Shown here one piece after another: positions 25,133-33,851 of a stretch of 64,000 nt of DNA; the first letter of the stretch is position 1, and the number at the start of each line of letters is the position of its first letter. Below the pieces are notes generated by a model. That model saw only the letters and a program-made list of their open reading frames with translations. It searched no databases and had not been told where the DNA came from. The position numbers and the translations under genes were made by a program. This stretch comes from JANNYA01 sp031422315 (GTDB lineage Bacteria; Pseudomonadota; Gammaproteobacteria; Xanthomonadales; SZUA-5). The DNA is taken from contig JANOQN010000038.1 in the NCBI GenBank assembly GCA_031422315.1, forward strand, positions 1 to 64,000, read 5' to 3'.

Positions 25133-26938
25133 CTATGCTGCCTGGAACACATGCTCTGGAATATCCATCAAACTGCTCGCGCCGGATCGAATCGCCGCTG
25201 CGTGCATCAGTGTGCGGGGCAAAATGCGAGCGAAGTAAAATTCGGCGCTGGCTAATTTTGCGGCTTTGAACTCAGGCGAGATTGCTACAACGCTAACTGG
25301 CCGGTGCGCCGCTTCCACTTCTAGCGCCAAATAATAAGCCAACGTGATATAGCCAGCATAGAATAGATAATCGACCGCAGCGGAGCCCATTTCTTCGGGG
25401 TTCTTTTGCGTGGCGGCGATGATTTCTGCGGTTAACTCGCTCCAGTTTTTGGCATGTTCGGCGACAATTTTCGCGTATTTGCCTGCTATTGGGTGTTGGC
25501 TGTGCGCGGCTACAAATGCCTCAACCTCGCTCAAGAATCGGCGCAAACCTGCGCCCTGGGTGGCCATGATTTTACGGCCCAACAAGTCGAGCGCTTGAAT
25601 TTGTGTGGTGCCTTCGTAAATCGTGGTGATGCGCGCATCTCTAGCCAGCTGCTCGACGCCCCATTCTTTGATGTAGCCATGCCCGCCCAGCACTTGCACG
25701 CCGTGGTAGGTGCATTCAACGGCTGCTTCGGTGAGCAGCGCTTTGCAAATCGGCACCAAAAAGCCGAGCAATTCTTCCGCTGCCTGACGATTCGCCGCTT
25801 CCGGATGCCGATGTGATAAATCCACCAGCAAACCGGCGTGATAGCACAGTACGCGGCCCGCTTCTGCAATCACTTTTTGCGTCATCAGCATGCGGCGAAC
25901 GTCCGGGTGCACGGTGATCGGATCGGCAGGTTTGTCCGGACGTTTGGGGCCGGAAAGCGAGCGCATTTGCAGGCGATCCGCCGCATAGGCCAAGGAGGTT
26001 TGATAGCTGGTTTCAATCAAACCCAAGCCCTGTACGCCGACGCCTAGGCGCGCGGCATTCATCATGGTAAACATCGCCATCAAACCGCGATTGGGCTGGC
26101 CAATTAGATAGCCTTCAGCGCCATCAAAGTTCATCAAGCAAGTGGCGGAGCCCTTCAAACCCATCTTGTGTTCGATATTGCCAGCGGTTACCGCATTTCT
26201 TTCGCCTTTAACGCCATCAAGTCCAACTTTAAATTTTGGCACGATAAACAAGCTGATACCTTTGGTGCCGCTGGGTGCATCAGGCAGGCGCGCTAAGACT
26301 AAGTGGATGATATTTTCGGATAAGTCATGCTCGCCAGCGGTAATAAATATCTTGGTACCCGTGACCAAGTAAGTGCCGTGCGCGGTGGGCTCGGCTTTGG
26401 TTTTCATCAGCCCTAAATCCGAGCCAGAATGTGGTTCGGTCAAGCACATCGTGCCGGTCCATTCGCCGGCCAGCATCTTGGTAACGAAGGTTTCCTTTTG
26501 CCAATCCGTGCCATGCAGCATGAAGGCATCGACCGAGCCCAATGACAGTAGTGGATACGTGCCCCAAGCCACATTGCAGCTCTCAATCATTTCTTTGACC
26601 ACATAGCCGAGCGTCTCTGGCATGCCCTGGCCGCCGTATTCTGGCGCACCGCAAAGCCCGAGCCAGCCAGCGTCGACATAGGCGCGAAACGCGTCTTTGA
26701 ACTCGGGTGGCAGCGTCACGGTTTGCGTGTCCTTGTGGAACTGTGCGCCTACGCTATCGCCAATTTGATTGGTCGGCAGCAATACTTGTTCACTGAATTT
26801 GGCGGCTTCTTCTAAAATTTGGTCGATGAGCTCGCGGTTTGCGCTTTCAAACGCTGGAACTTGCGCGAATACGCTTTCAGCTTTTAAAACATCGTGCAGG
26901 ACAAAGCGCATATCGGTGAGCGGAGCGGAATATTTCAT
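25133..26938 (-). CDS. Acyl-CoA dehydrogenase (long DmdC-like type)
   Basis: This is 601 residues, the length of the acyl-CoA dehydrogenase class with an extra C-terminal domain rather than the usual 380-400. It is an FAD enzyme making the 2,3-enoyl-CoA. Features are GLCGAPEYGGQGMP near 100, MCLTEPHSGSDLGLMKTKA (FAD and substrate loop), FITAGEHDLSENIIHLVLAR, and CTYHGVQVLGGHGYIKEWGVEQLARDARITTIYEGTTQIQ split across two blocks, with the glutamate of YEGT as likely catalytic base. Family members act on fatty acyl-CoA or on methylmercaptopropionyl-CoA (DmdC); the sequence alone does not decide. It stands alone on the minus strand, with no thiolase or hydratase next to it. Confidence 0.9.
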   Translation of the reverse strand: MKYSAPLTDMRFVLHDVLKAESVFAQVPAFESANRELIDQILEEAAKFSEQVLLPTNQIGDSVGAQFHKDTQTVTLPPEFKDAFRAYVDAGWLGLCGAPEYGGQGMPETLGYVVKEMIESCNVAWGTYPLLSLGSVDAFMLHGTDWQKETFVTKMLAGEWTGTMCLTEPHSGSDLGLMKTKAEPTAHGTYLVTGTKIFITAGEHDLSENIIHLVLARLPDAPSGTKGISLFIVPKFKVGLDGVKGERNAVTAGNIEHKMGLKGSATCLMNFDGAEGYLIGQPNRGLMAMFTMMNAARLGVGVQGLGLIETSYQTSLAYAADRLQMRSLSGPKRPDKPADPITVHPDVRRMLMTQKVIAEAGRVLCYHAGLLVDLSHRHPEAANRQAAEELLGFLVPICKALLTEAAVECTYHGVQVLGGHGYIKEWGVEQLARDARITTIYEGTTQIQALDLLGRKIMATQGAGLRRFLSEVEAFVAAHSQHPIAGKYAKIVAEHAKNWSELTAEIIAATQKNPEEMGSAAVDYLFYAGYITLAYYLALEVEAAHRPVSVVAISPEFKAAKLASAEFYFARILPRTLMHAAAIRSGASSLMDIPEHVFQAA

Positions 26939-27043
26939 TGGGCTGGCCTTGAGTGTGGATAGGGTTTGGGGAAGGTCTGTTGCGTTGGTGCAAATGAACT
27001 TTGAGTCTCAACTAACCGCTACTCATCATCATTCAGATTAGAG

Positions 27044-27256
27044 GGTAGCTGTGTGCCTGTGAAGATGCACAAACACTGAGGCGAAAGTCCTCGTCAAGGC
27101 TAGCCGAACGTGGTTGCAGGCGTAACGCATAGAAGTTTGTGCGCAATAAGCAAGGATTTCTGGAGACGTGTTGAGATGCTACCAGAAGTCAGAACGCTCT
27201 TTGTAGTCCTGCGGTCGGGCAATGTTTAGAGGAACGAAGGAGCCCTGACGAGCGCA
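27044..27256 (+). ncRNA. Structured RNA region, possibly the 5' part of a group II intron
   Basis: This non-coding stretch has several consistent helices: 27044-27049 (GGTAGC) with 27178-27183 (GCTACC), 27067-27074 (GCACAAAC) with 27135-27142 (GTTTGTGC), 27078-27081 (GAGG) with 27089-27092 (CCTC), and the local palindrome GGCTAGCC. The sequence style (GAGGCGAAAGTCCTC, TTTAGAGGAACGAAGGAG) resembles domain I of bacterial group II introns from memory. No reverse-transcriptase frame or domain V hairpin follows; it ends against the metF stop. Strand and identity are uncertain. The rest of the 318-base gap up to 26939 shows nothing else. Confidence 0.4.
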
Positions 27257-28111
27257 CTACCGCTGCTGTATTCCCATCGCCTGCAACACGTCCACAGTCG
27301 CCTTCGCGCGATTGAGGGTATAAAAATGCATCGCATCAACGCCGCCTGCGATCAATTGTTCGCAAAGTTTCGCAACCACATCAGTGCCGTAGCTGCGCAC
27401 GGCATCGGCGTCATCGCCAAAACCCTGCATGCGTTTGCTGAGCCAGCGCGGTAATTCAGCGCCGCACATATCGGAAAAGCGCTTGAGCTGGGAAAAATTA
27501 GCGATCGGCATAATTCCCGGAATGATCGGAATCGTCACGCCTTTCTGGCGCGCTTCGTCAATGAAGCGAAAATACGCATCCGCAGAATAAAAATACTGGG
27601 TAATGGCACCGTCTGCGCCTGCGTCCACCTTATTGATGAAATGCTGCATATCGCTGGCTGCACTTTCCGCCTGCGGGTGGAATTCTGGATAGGCCGCCAC
27701 TTCAATATGAAAGCGTGTGCCATATTCAGATCGAATAAAACGAACCAAATCAATCGCATAGGTGAAATCTCCGCTGGCTGCCATGCCGGATGGCATATCG
27801 CCGCGCAGCGCCACAATGCGCTTTACGCCCATCTGATCGTATTGCTGCAATAGCTGCTTGATTTCCGCTTTAGTGCCGCCCATGCAGCTTAAATGTGGCG
27901 CCGCATCTTGCCCCAGCGCGCGCAGCTTGCGGATGGTTTCGACCGTGTAATCGAGCGTCGAGCCGCCTGCGCCAAAGGTTACGCTGACGTATTCGGGCTT
28001 AAAGGCGAGCAATTTAGGAATTGAACGCTGGATCAATTCCTGCTGCTCAGCCGTTTTCGGCGGGAAAAACTCAAAACTCAACGCCAATTCACGCATGTCA
28101 ATCTCAGTCAA
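27257..28111 (-). CDS. metF: 5,10-Methylenetetrahydrofolate reductase
   Basis: This is 284 residues, close to the E. coli enzyme. It reduces methylene-THF to 5-methyl-THF for methionine synthesis, using FAD. Motifs are LSFEFFPPKT at the N-terminus (catalytic Glu), EYVSVTFGAGGS, PHLSCMGG, RIVALRGDMP, VAAYPEFHPQA, KVDAGADGAITQYFYSADAY, IIPGIMPIANF and GGVDAMHFYTLNRA. The ATG at 28109-28111 or the Met five codons later could start it. It has no metE, metH or ahcY neighbour here, and I see no SAM or SAH riboswitch in the short leader. The stop abuts the structured-RNA region. Confidence 0.97.
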   Translation of the reverse strand: MTEIDMRELALSFEFFPPKTAEQQELIQRSIPKLLAFKPEYVSVTFGAGGSTLDYTVETIRKLRALGQDAAPHLSCMGGTKAEIKQLLQQYDQMGVKRIVALRGDMPSGMAASGDFTYAIDLVRFIRSEYGTRFHIEVAAYPEFHPQAESAASDMQHFINKVDAGADGAITQYFYSADAYFRFIDEARQKGVTIPIIPGIMPIANFSQLKRFSDMCGAELPRWLSKRMQGFGDDADAVRSYGTDVVAKLCEQLIAGGVDAMHFYTLNRAKATVDVLQAMGIQQR

Positions 28112-28227
28112 CTCAAGGATTGCCGCAGATTAAAAGGCTTTCATCTTTCTATCAAGATAGATTGATGAATGTATGGGTGGCGGTTTAGGCGTTTGCCTTA
28201 AATCAATCAGCGAATCAATCACCGCTC

Positions 28228-28261
28228 AAAAAAACACCCCGGTTTCCCGAGGCGTTTTTTT
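28228..28261 (-). terminator. Rho-independent terminator (bidirectional form)
   Basis: An 8-bp stem CACCCCGG (28235-28242) / CCGAGGCG (28247-28254), with two G-U pairs and a 4-base loop, is flanked by an A-run on the left and a T-run on the right. It lies 24 bases after the TonB receptor stop, so it mainly ends that minus-strand transcript. Confidence 0.85.
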
Positions 28262-28284
28262 GTTTGTGAGCTTGAAGCGATTGC

Positions 28285-30861
28285 TTAGAACTTGTAGTTC
28301 AGCGTCAAACCATATTGACGCATGCGGGGCGGGGTAATGGCTACATCGCGCAGGTTGGTGCCATTTAAGCCGCCAGAGCAGGTTGCTGCGCTGGTGGATT
28401 CACCGGGAATGGCAGGGCGGCACAGGGAATACTGCGTGCTTATATAACGCAACACATCTTCTGGCGTATCGTCATCGGTACCATTTCGAACAAATGCCGT
28501 TACTGACAGATTTTCATCCACATTGACGCCAGCGCGTAGGCCTAGATTAAAGCTGCTGCCAGTGCGTGAGGTGTTCTCAATTTGCGTGAAGCGTGAGCCT
28601 TCAAAAGAGCCGACACCGCGAATGAAATAGCCCATGCCGTTGGCAAAAGTCGATTCCCAATTGGCGGTTAAGCTGGCTTGATTTTTCGGTACGCGTGGCA
28701 GTTCATTGCCGGCCGCAGAACCGCAACCGGTCAATGGGTTCACCGCGCCGCAGTTTCGCAAATCAGCGAAATCCTGATTGAAGAACGAATCAATTTCGGT
28801 GTCAGTGTAGGCATACGTTGCGCGCATCGAAAGTTCATCAGTGAAGCGATAATCGGCTTCTAGCTCAAGCCCATTTACGCTGCTTTCGCCGACGGTTGCG
28901 GTGAAAGAATTGAGCTGCTGCACGCCGCTGAGCAAGTCAAACGAGCGGCTAAGCGTTAACTGCTGGTTTTTCCAATCAATAAAATAGAGTGCGGCAGACA
29001 CATTTAGTGCATCGTCCAGCAGCCCTCCTTTAAAGCCTAATTCATACGTCCAGGCGCGTTCTTCGTCGAACTGATCCAAACCCTCTGCAAATAGCGTTGC
29101 ACGAGCAGCATCGGTCAAGCTTGCGCTTTCTGCAGTGCCGTTAAAGCCGCCAGGCTTATTGCCTTTGGCTGCTAACGCGTAAATGTTCATGCTGTCGTTT
29201 AGATCGTACTTAACAGTCAAACGCGGCAAGATGTTGTCAAACGAACCCGTTTTGTTAAAGGTTCTGGACGCAATCGTTGCGGGCACAGAAGTAGGCGTGC
29301 CTAAAGGGCGAAAACTAAACGTCGATGTGCCGGCAAAATCAATCTTGTCTTCCGCAACGCGAAGCTCGGCAGTCGTGGTCAGCGCTTCAGTCCAGTCGTA
29401 TTCAATCATGCCGAACATGGCGTTGTTGATTATCGAACCACCTGGGCGGGTTCGATTGCGCGTTGGCAATACCGCTGCCGTCGTGGCCGTTGCGGGGCGG
29501 AAAGTGGTCATATCGGCGCTAAAGCCTGGTTCGCCCACTTCGCGGTAGTAATAATAGCCAACCGAGCCGCGCAAAGCGTTTTCGACCGGTGTGGTTAGCC
29601 GAAATTCTTGGCTGTAATCTTTGCCGATGCCAAAATCGACGGTTTCAAATGCGCCGTTTGCTGAAAACGGAAAAGGAAACAGCGAAGAGCCGGTGTAGTC
29701 CTGATCCACAACGCTCAAGGATTTGACTTCGTTGTAGGCGGTCATTGAGCTGAAAGTCCAGCCCGAGTCCGTGGTGAAGTCATTTGACCAGCTGTAACGG
29801 GTGCGTTCGCGATCAATCCCTGGCTTGAAGCCGGCTGCGCGGAAGCGATCGGTGTTGGCACCAAATGCGCGTGGAATTGCGACTTCGCCGCAAATCTGCC
29901 CGCGCGTACGTGTGCTAGAAATCGGCCGAACGCCGCCCAGAAAACCTGTGCTGTTGGCACCAGTAAAGGTTGGCTTAAAGCAGTTTTGTACGTTATTGAC
30001 GAAATCAACCGCGTTATTGACGACGATGCCGTTCAAACGCAAGTTTTCGCGATCACCCAACAAGCCAATCGCATAAGCCTCATCTTCGTCTTCGCTGTAA
30101 TTCATGCGCAGCGTGGATTCCCAATTTTGGGTGGCGGTCAAATACAGCGTGCCACCCGCAGAGGTGGTGCGTTGGCCACCCAAGTCCTTAACGCCATTGG
30201 TGTAATTTTCATACTGGCCACCAAACTGGTAATAGCGCGCATTGAACTGGAATTTCAGCACATCAGGCACGAAGGCGCCGGAAACATTGCCGGAATATTC
30301 GCGCTCAGAATCGGTAGCCGCTGTTGCGCTGACGCTGGCTTTTGGCTCATTGGTCGGTCGGCGGGTAATGTAGTTAATCGCGCCAGAAAACGCTCTGCGA
30401 CCGAACTGCGCGGCTTGCGGGCCGCGAATAATCTCAACGCGCTCTAAGTTATCAAGCCCAAAACCGGAAATATTGCCATTGACGAAAATGCCGTCAATAA
30501 AGAACGCCGCGTTGGCTTCGCCCTGAATGTTGGACTGCCCACGAATGACCGGGCGATCGCCTTCACGGCCAAATGCGGAGCGAAATGAAAAGCCGGGCGT
30601 GACCAACGCGATATCGTTTAACGATTCAAGGCCAAGTTTTTCAATGCGATCGCTTGAAAATGCAGTGATTGAAAGCGGCACATCGCGCAGCGTTTCTTCG
30701 CGCTTACGGGCGGTGACTTTGATGGTATCGAGGGTCGTGTATTCAGCTTCTTCGGCGGCTTCTTTTAAAGGTGCTTCGTCTTGTGCAAATGCGGCCGGCG
30801 TGAGTGCTAACAGCATTGCAGCGCGAACGGCGAGCGCTAAATAGTTTGGTTTTGTCGTCAT
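28285..30861 (-). CDS. TonB-dependent outer-membrane receptor
   Basis: This encodes 858 residues. A signal peptide (AMLLALTPAAFAQ) is followed by a TonB-box-like TLDTIKVTARKREE and the plug domain (LRDVPLSITAFS, RPVIRGQSNIQG, VEIIRGPQAAQFGRRAFSGAINYITRRP). The long beta-barrel ends with the terminal aromatic signature LTLNYKF. The plug pattern is the catecholate/vitamin-type or polymer-uptake group common in Xanthomonadales and sphingomonads; the substrate cannot be read from sequence. It has its own terminator downstream and is divergent from purH across a 250-base gap that should hold both promoters. No TonB, ExbB, anti-sigma or regulator gene is adjacent. Confidence 0.93.
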   Translation of the reverse strand: MTTKPNYLALAVRAAMLLALTPAAFAQDEAPLKEAAEEAEYTTLDTIKVTARKREETLRDVPLSITAFSSDRIEKLGLESLNDIALVTPGFSFRSAFGREGDRPVIRGQSNIQGEANAAFFIDGIFVNGNISGFGLDNLERVEIIRGPQAAQFGRRAFSGAINYITRRPTNEPKASVSATAATDSEREYSGNVSGAFVPDVLKFQFNARYYQFGGQYENYTNGVKDLGGQRTTSAGGTLYLTATQNWESTLRMNYSEDEDEAYAIGLLGDRENLRLNGIVVNNAVDFVNNVQNCFKPTFTGANSTGFLGGVRPISSTRTRGQICGEVAIPRAFGANTDRFRAAGFKPGIDRERTRYSWSNDFTTDSGWTFSSMTAYNEVKSLSVVDQDYTGSSLFPFPFSANGAFETVDFGIGKDYSQEFRLTTPVENALRGSVGYYYYREVGEPGFSADMTTFRPATATTAAVLPTRNRTRPGGSIINNAMFGMIEYDWTEALTTTAELRVAEDKIDFAGTSTFSFRPLGTPTSVPATIASRTFNKTGSFDNILPRLTVKYDLNDSMNIYALAAKGNKPGGFNGTAESASLTDAARATLFAEGLDQFDEERAWTYELGFKGGLLDDALNVSAALYFIDWKNQQLTLSRSFDLLSGVQQLNSFTATVGESSVNGLELEADYRFTDELSMRATYAYTDTEIDSFFNQDFADLRNCGAVNPLTGCGSAAGNELPRVPKNQASLTANWESTFANGMGYFIRGVGSFEGSRFTQIENTSRTGSSFNLGLRAGVNVDENLSVTAFVRNGTDDDTPEDVLRYISTQYSLCRPAIPGESTSAATCSGGLNGTNLRDVAITPPRMRQYGLTLNYKF

Positions 30862-31111
30862 TGGAGGGCTTTCCTCAGTTAGATTGAATCAGGGTCGGGT
30901 GGTTGACGGGCAGTACCAGCATCTGCCAACGAAAAATTAACGCGTGAAGATTAACACGTGAACGGTGCGATTTTGCAGTGCCAAACGCCAATTGGGTGAG
31001 GTCTTAAGCAACTTTTGCCAAATCAATCGCCAACGTTTGCCGGTTTTTTGGGCAAATTACACCCTATTTGCGGCAAACTCGCGGCATTAATGATCTGGAG
31101 TACCTCAAAAA

Positions 31112-32719
31112 ATGGACAAGCCAATGGACGAGTCAAACCATGAAAAGCGTAAGGCTAAGCGCGCGCTTTTAAGCGTGTCAGACAAGCGCAATCTTGCTGA
31201 ACTGGCGCGCGGTTTAGTAGCGCTCGGATTTGACTTGATATCAACCGGCGGTACGGCACTTGCGCTGCGATCGCTGGGGCTTAGCGTGCAGGACGTGGCT
31301 GAAGTGACTGGTTTTCCAGAGATTATGGACGGCCGGGTAAAAACATTACACCCGAAAATTCATGGCGGGCTTTTGGCGCGTGCTGGGTTGGACGAAACGG
31401 TCATGGCAGCGCACGACATTGCCGCAATTGACGTGCTGGTGGTGAATCTCTACCCATTTGCAGAAACTATCAGTGCGTCAAATTGCACCGATGCACATGC
31501 GGTGGAAAACATTGATATTGGTGGCCCTGCGATGCTGCGTGCGGCGGCTAAAAATCATCAGCGCGTGCTAGTGTTGTGTGATCCTATCGATTACCTTGAA
31601 GCTTTAATTGCTCTGCAAACTGAAACCAATGACTTTGAGCTGCGCCGAAAATTGGCGGCCAAAACCTACGCGCACACAGCCACTTACGATGGCAAAGTGG
31701 CCGAATATCTGGCGCGCTGCTTGGATATTGAAGCGAAACTGCCGGAAATTGCCGCTGATCTACCGGTAACGCTGCACCTGACATTTAAGCGAGCGGAGTT
31801 GTTGCGCTACGGTGAAAATCCGCACCAGCACGCTGCGCTGTATTTAGAAGCGAAGCTGCCCGAAGCGGTCGTGGCGTCGGCGCAAATCCGTCAGGGCAAA
31901 TCGCTAAGCTATAACAATATTGCCGACGCTGATGCCGCGCTCGAATGCGTCAAGCTGTTTGACGCGCCCAGTTGCGTGATCGTCAAGCACGCTAATCCCT
32001 GTGGTGTGGCGTCCAGCACCAGTTTGTTCAATGCGTATGAGCGCGCCTTTGAAACCGACCCGGTCAGCGCGTTTGGTGGCATTATTGCCTTCAACGACAC
32101 CCTTGATGAAGCCACCGCGCGGACGTTAATTGAACGGCAATTTGTCGAAGTGATCATCGCGCCGAAATTCAGCGATGGCGCACTGGCAGCCATTGCCAGC
32201 AAACCGAACGTACGCGTGCTTGAAACTGGGGTTTGGAGCCCGCAGCGCACGCCCTGGCGTGATTTCAAACGCATTCAAGGCGGATTGCTCGTGCAAAGCG
32301 GCGATGTGGATCGCTTGAGCGTCAGCGATTTCAAAGTCGTCACCGAACGCACGCCAACCGCTGGTGAATTCGCGGATTTATGGTTTGCCTGGAAAGTCGC
32401 GATGCGGGTCAAAAGCAACGCGATCGTTTACGCCAAAGATAGCCGCACGGTAGGCATTGGCGCAGGGCAAATGAGCCGGGTGATCAGCGCGAAAATTGCC
32501 AGCATGAAAGCGGCTGAGGCGAATTTAATCGTGTCGGGCGCGGTCATGGCATCGGATGCGTTTTTCCCGTTTCGAGACGGGATTGATGCCGCCGCGTCAG
32601 TCGGTATTCGCGCCGTCGTGCAGCCGGGCGGTTCCATGCGTGATCGTGAAGTGATTGATGCAGCGAACGCGCACGGCATTGCCATGGTGTTTACTGGGGT
32701 TCGGCATTTTTTGCATTGA
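31112..32719 (+). CDS. purH: Bifunctional AICAR transformylase / IMP cyclohydrolase
   Basis: This encodes 535 residues for the last two steps of IMP synthesis. The N-terminal MGS-like cyclohydrolase domain has ALLSVSDKRNLAELARGL, LISTGGTALAL, FPEIMDGRVKTLHPKIHGG and VVNLYPFAETI. The transformylase part has LRYGENPHQHAALY, GKSLSYNNIADADAA, CVIVKHANPCGVAS, SAFGGIIAFN, and near the end the IGAGQMSR and MASDAFFPFRDGID segments. The start ATG 31112 has GGAG 11 bases before it. It is usually followed by purD, which is not present here. Confidence 0.98.
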   Translation: MDKPMDESNHEKRKAKRALLSVSDKRNLAELARGLVALGFDLISTGGTALALRSLGLSVQDVAEVTGFPEIMDGRVKTLHPKIHGGLLARAGLDETVMAAHDIAAIDVLVVNLYPFAETISASNCTDAHAVENIDIGGPAMLRAAAKNHQRVLVLCDPIDYLEALIALQTETNDFELRRKLAAKTYAHTATYDGKVAEYLARCLDIEAKLPEIAADLPVTLHLTFKRAELLRYGENPHQHAALYLEAKLPEAVVASAQIRQGKSLSYNNIADADAALECVKLFDAPSCVIVKHANPCGVASSTSLFNAYERAFETDPVSAFGGIIAFNDTLDEATARTLIERQFVEVIIAPKFSDGALAAIASKPNVRVLETGVWSPQRTPWRDFKRIQGGLLVQSGDVDRLSVSDFKVVTERTPTAGEFADLWFAWKVAMRVKSNAIVYAKDSRTVGIGAGQMSRVISAKIASMKAAEANLIVSGAVMASDAFFPFRDGIDAAASVGIRAVVQPGGSMRDREVIDAANAHGIAMVFTGVRHFLH

Positions 32720-32855
32720 GTTCGGTAGTAGCTCCGCTTGGGTTCAATTCGCAGGCTTGTTAAACAACTTCCAGTCGCAACCTACATCATTACCGCACGA
32801 CAATCGTAAGCGCGCCTGCTAGCATCAAAGCCAATGCTTAGTGCTGAGAGTGAAA

Positions 32856-33815
32856 ATGAGCGTAGCTGAATTAAGTGTAGAGGCGCTATTTCAGGCCGTG
32901 TATGAGCGCTTGGCGCTGAGCTGTATTACCGATCCGGCGATTGGTGCAAGCGCGCGGATTGAGCCGCCAGAAAACAGTTTGCGACGGCCGTCTTTGGTGG
33001 GTTACTTGAACTTGATCCATGCAAATAAGCTGCAAATTATTGGGCATGAAGAGCTCGCCTACATTGACGCATTAGCCCCAAAACAGCGTTTGAGCTTGAT
33101 AATCACGGTGTTTGAAACAAAGCCCTCAGCGCTGATATTTGCCGAGAGCTTGGCAGTGCCTGAAGATGTGCTGCTGGCAGCTAGCTTGGCGGATATTTCA
33201 GTGTGGAGTTCAACGCGTGGCGGGCATGAGCTGCTGACGTTCTTGCAATACACATTGGCGCGCGCCTTGGCTCGGCGGACCACGCTGCACGGGGTGTTTT
33301 TAGAGGTTTACTCGATTGGCGTACTGATTACCGGTGAAGCTGGCGTGGGTAAAAGCGAGCTGGCGCTGGAGCTCATGACGCGCGGGCACCGCTTGATTGC
33401 GGATGATGCGCCGGAGTTCACGCTGATCGCCCCGGATGTAATTGACGGCACCTGCCCGGAGGTATTGCAAGATTGCCTGGAAGTGCGCGGTTTGGGCGTG
33501 TTAAACGTGCGGGAAATGTTTGGCGACACAGCCGTCAAGCGCAACAAATATCTGCGTTTGATCGTGCATTTGCGCCCGGAGCGCTCTGACTACGTGCAAG
33601 AAGGCGTGGCACGTTTATATGGCGACACTAGCAAACGCAAAGTGCTGGATGTGGACGTGCCGCAGCTGACGATTCCGGTGGCGCCAGGCCGCAACTTGGC
33701 AGTGCTAGTCGAAGCGGCGGTGCGCAATCACATCTTGAAAAGCAAAGGCGTAGACGCCGCGCAGATTTTCATTGATCGGCAAGCGCATCAAATGCGCAAA
33801 GAACAGCTGTGGTAG
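32856..33815 (+). CDS. hprK: HPr kinase/phosphorylase
   Basis: This encodes 319 residues. The enzyme phosphorylates or dephosphorylates HPr Ser-46. The catalytic domain has LHGVFLEVYSIGVLITGEAGVGKSEL (catalytic His region and P-loop), HRLIADDAPEF, the diagnostic LEVRGLGVLNVREMFG, and a C-terminal IPVAPGRNLAVLVEAAVRNH. I prefer ATG 32856, with GAGAG 5-9 bases upstream, over GTG 32841. In many proteobacteria hprK is followed by rapZ and PTS genes; here the next gene is a cation antiporter, so its HPr partner must lie elsewhere. Confidence 0.96.
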   Translation: MSVAELSVEALFQAVYERLALSCITDPAIGASARIEPPENSLRRPSLVGYLNLIHANKLQIIGHEELAYIDALAPKQRLSLIITVFETKPSALIFAESLAVPEDVLLAASLADISVWSSTRGGHELLTFLQYTLARALARRTTLHGVFLEVYSIGVLITGEAGVGKSELALELMTRGHRLIADDAPEFTLIAPDVIDGTCPEVLQDCLEVRGLGVLNVREMFGDTAVKRNKYLRLIVHLRPERSDYVQEGVARLYGDTSKRKVLDVDVPQLTIPVAPGRNLAVLVEAAVRNHILKSKGVDAAQIFIDRQAHQMRKEQLW

Positions 33816-33851
33816 TGCGCAGGTTTAGTCCCAAAAAATCAAACCGATACG

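Noticed and set aside
25133..28111. A joint methylthio-compound pathway linking the DmdC-like dehydrogenase, metF and the RLP-cupin
   Set aside because: The genes are 20 kb apart or unlinked by operon, and the dehydrogenase substrate cannot be read from sequence.
28112..28230. SAM or SAH riboswitch before metF
   Set aside because: The leader is short and shows no conserved core.
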